DNA from: Tigriopus japonicus
Taxonomy: Eukaryota; Arthropoda; Copepoda; Harpacticoida; Harpacticidae
Assembly: GCA_010645155.1 (NCBI GenBank)
Contig: JAAGOF010000055.1
Coordinates: 1,525,053-1,589,052, forward strand
Direction of reading: 5' to 3'
Length of the DNA: 64,000 bases
Part shown: one piece after another, positions 60,101 through 64,000 of the stretch
Numbering within the stretch: position 1 is the first letter of the stretch
Layout of the letters: every line of letters starts with the position of its first letter
Translations under genes and position numbers: made by a program
The notes under the pieces: generated by a model
Told to the model about the DNA's origin: nothing
Seen by the model: only the letters and a program-made list of their open reading frames with translations
Database searches by the model: none

Positions 60101-62460
60101 CAATGGGGATGATGGATAACAAGAAATCCTCCTCACCAAGTCCCTCCCCCAAAGAGCCCCCCTACAGCAAATCCAGTAGTGGCAATGCAGCTCAGAAAAA
60201 CTTAGAGGCCATGGCACAGGTTTTGAATATGGATCCCAAGAAACTCGATCCGTCCATGTTGGCTTCTCTCGGATTGGATCCCAAGAACTTGAAGATCGAT
60301 CCTATGACTTTGGCTGCTCTGGGATTGGACCCCAAGAATCCCAACTCTAGTCTGATGGCAGCCATGGCAGCCATTGATCCAACCAACCAGCTCGCGGCAC
60401 TCTACGGATACGGCGGAATTCCAGCCTCCATGGCGGCCATGACCTCAATGATGGGCATGTCAGGCCTCGACTCGCTCACCACAGTGATGTCAGGAAAAGG
60501 CAAGAGCTCACCCGGTCCCTCTGGAAAAGATTCTCGATCTGCACCTTCACCACGTGTCTCCAGAGGCTCACCGTCTCCTCGTCCACCGAGTCGTGCCAGT
60601 TCCAAGAGTGACGAGCGAAGGTCGCCAAGATCTTCAGTACCTCCCGTGTCGGGAACCAATTCCAGGCCTCATTCAAGTAGTTCAGCCCTGGCTTACACTC
60701 CATCTTCTCTAGGCTTTGATCCCAAACTCTTGGCTGGCATGGATCCCAAGTTGCTACAAGCAGCCGGAATCGACCCCAAGACCCTTCAATTGGACCCCAA
60801 AATGTTGGGCATGGATCCTCGCATGATGGGACTCGATCCCAAAAGTCTAATGGGTTTGGACGCCAAGAGTCTTCAAGCAGCTGGAATAGATCCGAAGATG
60901 CTTCAAGGATTGGATCCGAGAATGATGGCCGGCCTTGATCCCAAGCTTTTGGGCATGGATCCAAAGTTACTCTTTGGAGGAATGGATCCGAAACTGCTGG
61001 GCTTAGATCCAAAGATGTTTGGCATGCCAGACATGTCTTTCAGTTCATGTGGAAAGACATCATCATCTTGGGCTCCTACCTCTTCTTCATGGGCCAACAC
61101 ATCCTCCTCGGGTGGCCTGGACCCAAGATTGTTAGGCCTTGACCCCAAGATGCTCCAAGGGTTAGACTCTAAATCCCTTCAGAGTCTAGGCTTGGACCCC
61201 AAGATCGTTGCCTCTCTATTGGAACATAGCAAATCGACCTCATCTTCATCAACGTCAGGCCAATCGTCTTCCTCGGCCGCCTTGAAGGCCACTTCTTTCT
61301 CCTCTTCTTCATCCAAAGGAGCTCAGACCAAGACTACCTCAACCACCTTGGACCCAAAGATGTTCCCTGGAATTGACCCCAAAGTTCTCTCTGGGATGGG
61401 TATTGATCCCAAAATGGCTGCCATGTATGGACTCGATCCCAAACTCATGGCAGGACTCGATCCAAAGTTACTGGGCCTAGATCCCAAGATGTTTGCCGGC
61501 CTCGACCCAAAAATGTTCGCTGGTCTAGATCCGAAAATGTTTGGCGGTCTTGATCCCAAAATGTTTGCTGGTCTCGATCCGAAGATGTTCGCAGGACTTG
61601 ACCCCAAGCTTTTAGGCTTTGATCCGAAAGCCCTCCAAGGCTTTGACCCGAAAATGTTTGGTCTCGACCCCAAGCAGCTGGGCAAACTTGATCCCAAGCT
61701 TCTGGCCGGGATGGACCCTAAATCTCTTGGTCTCGACCCCAAATTATTCGCCGCATTAGACTCTCCCAAGACCCCGAGTAGTAGCAATAGTAGCAGCTCC
61801 AAGAGTCAACCTTCAACATCCGGTGCATCTCTCCTCGGAGGTTTAGATCCCAAGTTCTTGGCCGGTTTGGACCCAAAAGCCTTCGCCGGAATGGACCTGA
61901 AAGCCCTTGCTGGCTTAGATCCCAAGCTGCTTGGTTTCGATCCTAAGATTCTAGCTGGTCTTGATGCCAAATCACTGGCCTCCATGGACCCAAGCCTTGC
62001 CGCCCTTTACGGCCTTGGCTCATCATCGAATCTCTCGAATGGCGTCGGATCCTCTTCCAAAAGCTCCAACAAACCCAAACCAGGGACGGTTGCGGCAGCC
62101 TTGGCTGAGAAAAAGACCACACCCCCATCAGACGAGACCCTTTCCGAGAAGGCTGAAAGTCATGTGAGCGACGAGGCCCCTCCAACCAAACGTGACATGA
62201 GTGAACTCGACGATGATGCCCGGAAAGGCCTAACCAGTGAAGAGCGTGTCCTGCTCCGGGAAAAGAAACGTGAGCGTTTAATGAAAGAACAAGCGTCAGA
62301 ACCCGACGAGAAATCCGGAGGAGGAGGAGGAGGCGGTGTGAATCTCTCGTCGTCGAAAGCATCTTCGACTGCCGATCCTTCCGAAGAGGACCCCTGTGAT
62401 CCGACTGATAATGCTAGTGACACGGCGAATTCGGCCAATGGCGACACGAACAACAAGTAA
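41007..62460 (+). CDS. kis: Chromodomain-helicase-DNA-binding protein, kismet/CHD7-8-9 type, about 5373 aa
   Basis: Exons join in frame: 41007-45128, 45206-45343, 46711-46812, 47036-47181, 47330-47545, 47799-48038, 48133-48538, 48607-51725, 51992-52471, 53959-54066, 54137-54274, 54355-56301, 56497-56637, 57061-57327, 57824-57986 and 58072-62460. The product is an ATP-dependent nucleosome remodeller of CHD subfamily III in the nucleus. Order: Q/P/S/G-rich N-terminus (1-1790), two chromodomains (about 1998-2125), SNF2 ATPase with DEMGLGKT and DEAH (about 2150-2600), SANT/SLIDE-type region from 2830, two conserved WW-containing blocks ([20 protein letters not shown] and [22 protein letters not shown]), a charged linker, a [11 protein letters not shown] block, one BRK domain (about 4025-4070), then about 1100 residues of DPK repeats and a charged tail. 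Length is close to Drosophila kismet long form, roughly 5300 aa. The BRK domain excludes CHD1 and Mi-2 types. Confidence 0.92.
48607..51725 (+). CDS. kis: kismet exon 8: acidic linker, tandem chromodomains and SNF2 helicase
   Basis: 1039 codons plus two bases. After a Glu/Lys/Ser-rich linker, chromodomain 1 ([17 protein letters not shown], about 49240) and chromodomain 2 ([17 protein letters not shown], about 49490) precede the ATPase. Motifs seen: Q-motif [11 protein letters not shown], Walker [13 protein letters not shown] box [19 protein letters not shown], then helicase C with [24 protein letters not shown] and [11 protein letters not shown]. After it, [16 protein letters not shown] is a kismet/CHD7 landmark. 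All catalytic motifs are intact. Confidence 0.95.
51992..54274 (+). CDS. kis: kismet exons 9-11: SANT/SLIDE-type DNA-binding region
   Basis: Exons 51992-52471, 53959-54066 and 54137-54274, all in phase 2. The first begins [19 protein letters not shown], a SANT-like start, and continues through [20 protein letters not shown] and [17 protein letters not shown]. The small exons encode [20 protein letters not shown] and [17 protein letters not shown], a block conserved in CHD7. The 1.49-kb intron after the first exon is the largest in the gene and shows pyrimidine-rich simple sequence but no coding frame. Confidence 0.9.
56497..57327 (+). CDS. kis: kismet exons 13 and 14: in-frame candidate cassette exons
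   Basis: Exon 56497-56637 (141 bp) encodes a conserved [13 protein letters not shown] stretch and a PQQQQQ-rich tail. Exon 57061-57327 (267 bp) encodes [10 protein letters not shown], Ser/Pro-rich sequence, and QALDLSATP, a PxDLS-like motif. Both are multiples of three and all flanking borders are phase 2, so either or both could be skipped without a frame change. Confidence 0.75.
58072..62460 (+). CDS. kis: kismet last exon: BRK domain followed by about 90 DPK-motif repeats
   Basis: 1462 codons and the stop. The BRK domain is at about 58410-58550 ([20 protein letters not shown], then [16 protein letters not shown]), followed by an AT-hook-like KRKGPGRPP. Block A, 58690-60120, has about 45 units of [10 protein letters not shown] type, many with Q in place of P. 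Block B, 60220-60390, has three or four looser units and ends LAALYG. After a Ser/Arg-rich spacer, block C (60712-61215) and block D (61345-62010) have about 17 and 24 units of AGLDPKMF or GLDPKLL type. The tail is Lys/Glu-rich and ends [10 protein letters not shown]. Function of the repeat is unknown. Hydrophobic residues alternate regularly with DPK turns, so it may form a repeat solenoid or a multivalent binding surface (inference). Confidence 0.92.
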   Translation: MADEKGDDKSKKKKRLDDIMFGLGAAKGLALDKEEGASAGQAAATKKDNDKVSDLSKLQEMLGPADAKVQKWLADQMGVVPDRPTTPSSSTTTTSALGKSPRSSTSNPMEWMSNLSGDEHVTVFNRFTGKKLSGTQGPKLKYLAQWLIENPMFEVDPKWAELVKSKQPEPAQKRKGPGRPPLDGEPSGKSSRPSSTGIGPSGINTMAGLGLDPKNPLSSLSSLDPKNPMSLAALYGLDPKKLDPMTATLLGLGDPKNPGKLDPMMLAALGMDQKTLQAMGIDPKTLSAAGGMDSKSLANLGLGGLDPKMLQAMGMDPKTLQMMAMDPKTLQAMGIDQKTLQAMGIDSKSSMQGGGGLDPKMLQAMGLDPKTLQSMGFDAKSLQSMGLDPKMLQAMGMDAKSLQAMGIDPKTMGLDPKSLQSMGLDAKSLQAIGLDPKVLQSMGMDPKTLQAMGIDSKALQQAMGIDPKALQAMGMDPKTLQAMGIDQKTLQAMGMDQKTLQAMGLDQKTLQAMGMDQKTLQAMGMDQKTLQAMGHDQKSLQAMGIDQKTLQAMGMDQKTLQAMGMDQKTLQAMGMDPKILQAMGLDSKALQAMGIDPKLLQGMDLKSLGMDPKTLQAMGMDPKALQSMGIDPKMLSMPPLDPKMLQSMGMDAKTLQAMGLDAKALQAMGLDNKTIQAMGMMDNKKSSSPSPSPKEPPYSKSSSGNAAQKNLEAMAQVLNMDPKKLDPSMLASLGLDPKNLKIDPMTLAALGLDPKNPNSSLMAAMAAIDPTNQLAALYGYGGIPASMAAMTSMMGMSGLDSLTTVMSGKGKSSPGPSGKDSRSAPSPRVSRGSPSPRPPSRASSKSDERRSPRSSVPPVSGTNSRPHSSSSALAYTPSSLGFDPKLLAGMDPKLLQAAGIDPKTLQLDPKMLGMDPRMMGLDPKSLMGLDAKSLQAAGIDPKMLQGLDPRMMAGLDPKLLGMDPKLLFGGMDPKLLGLDPKMFGMPDMSFSSCGKTSSSWAPTSSSWANTSSSGGLDPRLLGLDPKMLQGLDSKSLQSLGLDPKIVASLLEHSKSTSSSSTSGQSSSSAALKATSFSSSSSKGAQTKTTSTTLDPKMFPGIDPKVLSGMGIDPKMAAMYGLDPKLMAGLDPKLLGLDPKMFAGLDPKMFAGLDPKMFGGLDPKMFAGLDPKMFAGLDPKLLGFDPKALQGFDPKMFGLDPKQLGKLDPKLLAGMDPKSLGLDPKLFAALDSPKTPSSSNSSSSKSQPSTSGASLLGGLDPKFLAGLDPKAFAGMDLKALAGLDPKLLGFDPKILAGLDAKSLASMDPSLAALYGLGSSSNLSNGVGSSSKSSNKPKPGTVAAALAEKKTTPPSDETLSEKAESHVSDEAPPTKRDMSELDDDARKGLTSEERVLLREKKRERLMKEQASEPDEKSGGGGGGGVNLSSSKASSTADPSEEDPCDPTDNASDTANSANGDTNNK
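59461..59820 (+). repeat. Coding 30-bp minisatellite within the DPK repeat
   Basis: Twelve consecutive 30-bp units, each encoding (M)G-x-D-(Q/P)-K-x-LQA-type decapeptides. Nucleotide similarity between neighbouring units is high, for example repeated ATGGGAATGGATCAGAAGAC. No frameshift or stop occurs. The regular period predicts length variation between alleles. Confidence 0.85.
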
Positions 62461-63292
62461 ATCGTGAGAAAGAGACTCGCTTCCGACAAATTGAAAGAAA
62501 AACTGCTGTGATATTGCCAGGATCTTCGAACCTAGACGTTCAACAACAAGCATGAGGACAGACATAGTAATTGAAATGCTTGAGCTTTTGTTTTGCCACG
62601 CACTCACCAACTGGAAAGGCTGCTTAGACTGTATTGATAAAGAAAAGTAATGATGATGACGCTTTCAGTGATTTAATTGATTGAACAACCAACCAACAAA
62701 ACACGTATTTCGGTTGTGGGTGTCTTGACCCATTTGTGTGGGAGGCGAACATCTTTTGCTGGGGATGTTCACCCTCCCTTCCTTCCTTCCTTCCTTCCTC
62801 CTCCTCTCCCGCCCCATACACGCGCAGACACACCCACCCCATGAACCAACCAACCCATAATTTTGAAGAATGGAAAGCAACTATGTCTGGAAAAGAAGAT
62901 CTTGGAACCAGGCTAGGCTCGTGCCCTCAAAAGCAGCCGACTCGCGTACCCACTTAAGAGGATCTCGCAAAATCTCATCACGACGCCGAGTGCTTGGCCG
63001 AAAAAACAACAAACAAACCCTGTATATAGATGTACCAATCAATTGTTATCACATTATGCTTCCATCTTCATAATCGTTCATGATACACCTGTTTGATCCC
63101 GGATCAGATATTATCATTATTATTATTATTAATATTATTATTACTATTGCTACCAACCAACCAACCACCACTCTTTAGAAAACATCTCAGAACCACATTG
63201 CTACCAACGTTGCTGCTGCTGCTGTTGCTTCTGTTGAGATGATCAAACGGACTTAGAATGATGATAATAATAATCGCCACAATAAGAATAAA
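62461..63292 (+). other. Probable 3' UTR of the kismet gene
   Basis: Non-coding sequence following the stop codon. It contains a (CCTT)n run at about 62777-62800 and an (ATT)n run at about 63111-63145. A plus-strand AATAAA at 63287-63292 is the likely poly(A) signal. Confidence 0.5.
63287..63292 (+). terminator. Candidate polyadenylation signal AATAAA for kismet
   Basis: Canonical hexamer on the coding strand, about 830 bases after the stop codon. No earlier AATAAA was noticed between the stop and this point. Confidence 0.45.
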
Positions 63293-64000
63293 CCGAATGT
63301 TACAAGAAGACCGTCTAAGACTACTTCACATTTCTTCCCTAGCTCAGTTTCTATACGAATACACGGTTGTCGCCGCGTATTATAGTCTCATCTTGAATGC
63401 GTCTTCTCCACGCTCTGTTCGGAAAAAGGTATCCTTCATTTGAGCCCACATTTAAGGGACGGACCGCCATTACTGAGATTCTTTAGACGGCTTAAACATA
63501 ATGGTTAGTAAACCCGATTATGTGTTACAATACTCGGACCACAAATGAACTTTGTGGTCTCATTTTGTCACAATTCTCTATCAAAATTGGGACTCCGTTT
63601 CAAATCCCGGATGCCATTCATCTAAGTACAATGTTGCTGGTATAAAAAGGAAGAGAAAGCCAGGCCCGATTCGCCATGGAACCACTACCCAAAGTAATGG
63701 AACACACCAAACAGGAGGGCTTTTGGATGCTGTTTTGTTCCAACGCCTTGCCAACAATCGGATCCTCATCGCGCACGCATCTGTTTCAGCATATGTGTAC
63801 AAATTCACATAACAGAGATGAAAAAGCATATGAACAAGTGCTTGTTTGTGATGTTTTAAATGCGTGTACCTGAACGAGATTGTTCGTGGGAGTTATCCGC
63901 ATCATCATCATCTCTGAGATTGTTCTCTAGAGATCATGGTGAGGAGACGAGTGTATCGCGCTCTTTCCTGCGCTTCTTGGCCTTCTTTTTTCAAGCCGAG
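63293..64000. other. Intergenic DNA at the right edge, nothing recognised
   Basis: Only short open frames of up to 86 codons on both strands, none resembling a known protein. Part of a neighbouring gene could begin beyond the edge. Confidence 0.5.

Noticed and set aside
41007..62460. CHD1, Mi-2/CHD3-5 or SMARCA identity for the large remodeller
   Set aside because: The BRK domain, the [12 protein letters not shown] landmark, the WW blocks and the absence of PHD fingers place it in the kismet/CHD7-8-9 group.

Overview
The window is a piece of an arthropod nuclear genome, most likely from a small crustacean such as a copepod (inference). Genes have short spliceosomal introns with GT-AG boundaries. 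Intergenic DNA is AT-rich and full of decayed transposons. There is a perfect 8-unit (CCTAA)n tract, the arthropod telomere motif. The protein set is metazoan: MCCC1, cytosolic aspartate aminotransferase, NDUFAF3, HDAC6, COX4 and kismet/CHD7-type remodeller. I see no bacterial operons, CRISPR arrays or complete viral genes.

Layout. 1-6338 is non-coding, with the 3' UTR of the next gene at its right end. 6339-9943 (-) encodes a 961-aa protein built from six CxxC...CxxC repeats that I cannot name. 9944-17811 is a repeat-rich desert: a tRNA-like/telomere-repeat element, a tRNA-Leu-like SINE, an inverted-repeat transposon with CTCF-like motifs, a 20-bp minisatellite inside a dispersed repeat, and a dead LINE. 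17812-20144 (+) holds six exons of MCCC1, lacking the first coding exon(s). 23579-24805 and 30266-31492 (+) are two intronless paralogues of cytosolic aspartate aminotransferase, separated by 5.5 kb that contains two inverted-repeat transposons, one with a clear 10-bp target-site duplication. 31645-32256 (-) is NDUFAF3, tail-to-tail with the second aminotransferase. 32648-36102 (-) is a two-exon HDAC6 with both deacetylase domains and no ubiquitin-binding zinc finger. 37261-38412 (+) is three-exon COX4. 41007-62460 (+) is a complete kismet-type gene whose exons join in frame into about 5373 aa.

Four of the six families (MCCC1, aspartate aminotransferase, NDUFAF3, COX4) serve mitochondrial or amino-acid metabolism. 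HDAC6 and kismet are regulatory housekeeping proteins. The order looks like an ordinary animal gene neighbourhood, not a functional cluster.

The most unusual item is the C-terminal exon of the kismet gene (58072-62460). After the BRK domain the protein runs through about 90 copies of a short G-(M/L/I)-D-P-K-x-(L/F) motif across roughly 1100 residues. In one block this is a 30-bp coding minisatellite. In another the same peptide is kept by synonymously different codons. Other notable items are the six-repeat CxxC protein, HDAC6 without its zinc finger, the partly homogenised aminotransferase pair, and CTCF-like motifs inside transposon ends. Exon boundaries were assigned by hand from splice motifs and reading frame, without transcript evidence.
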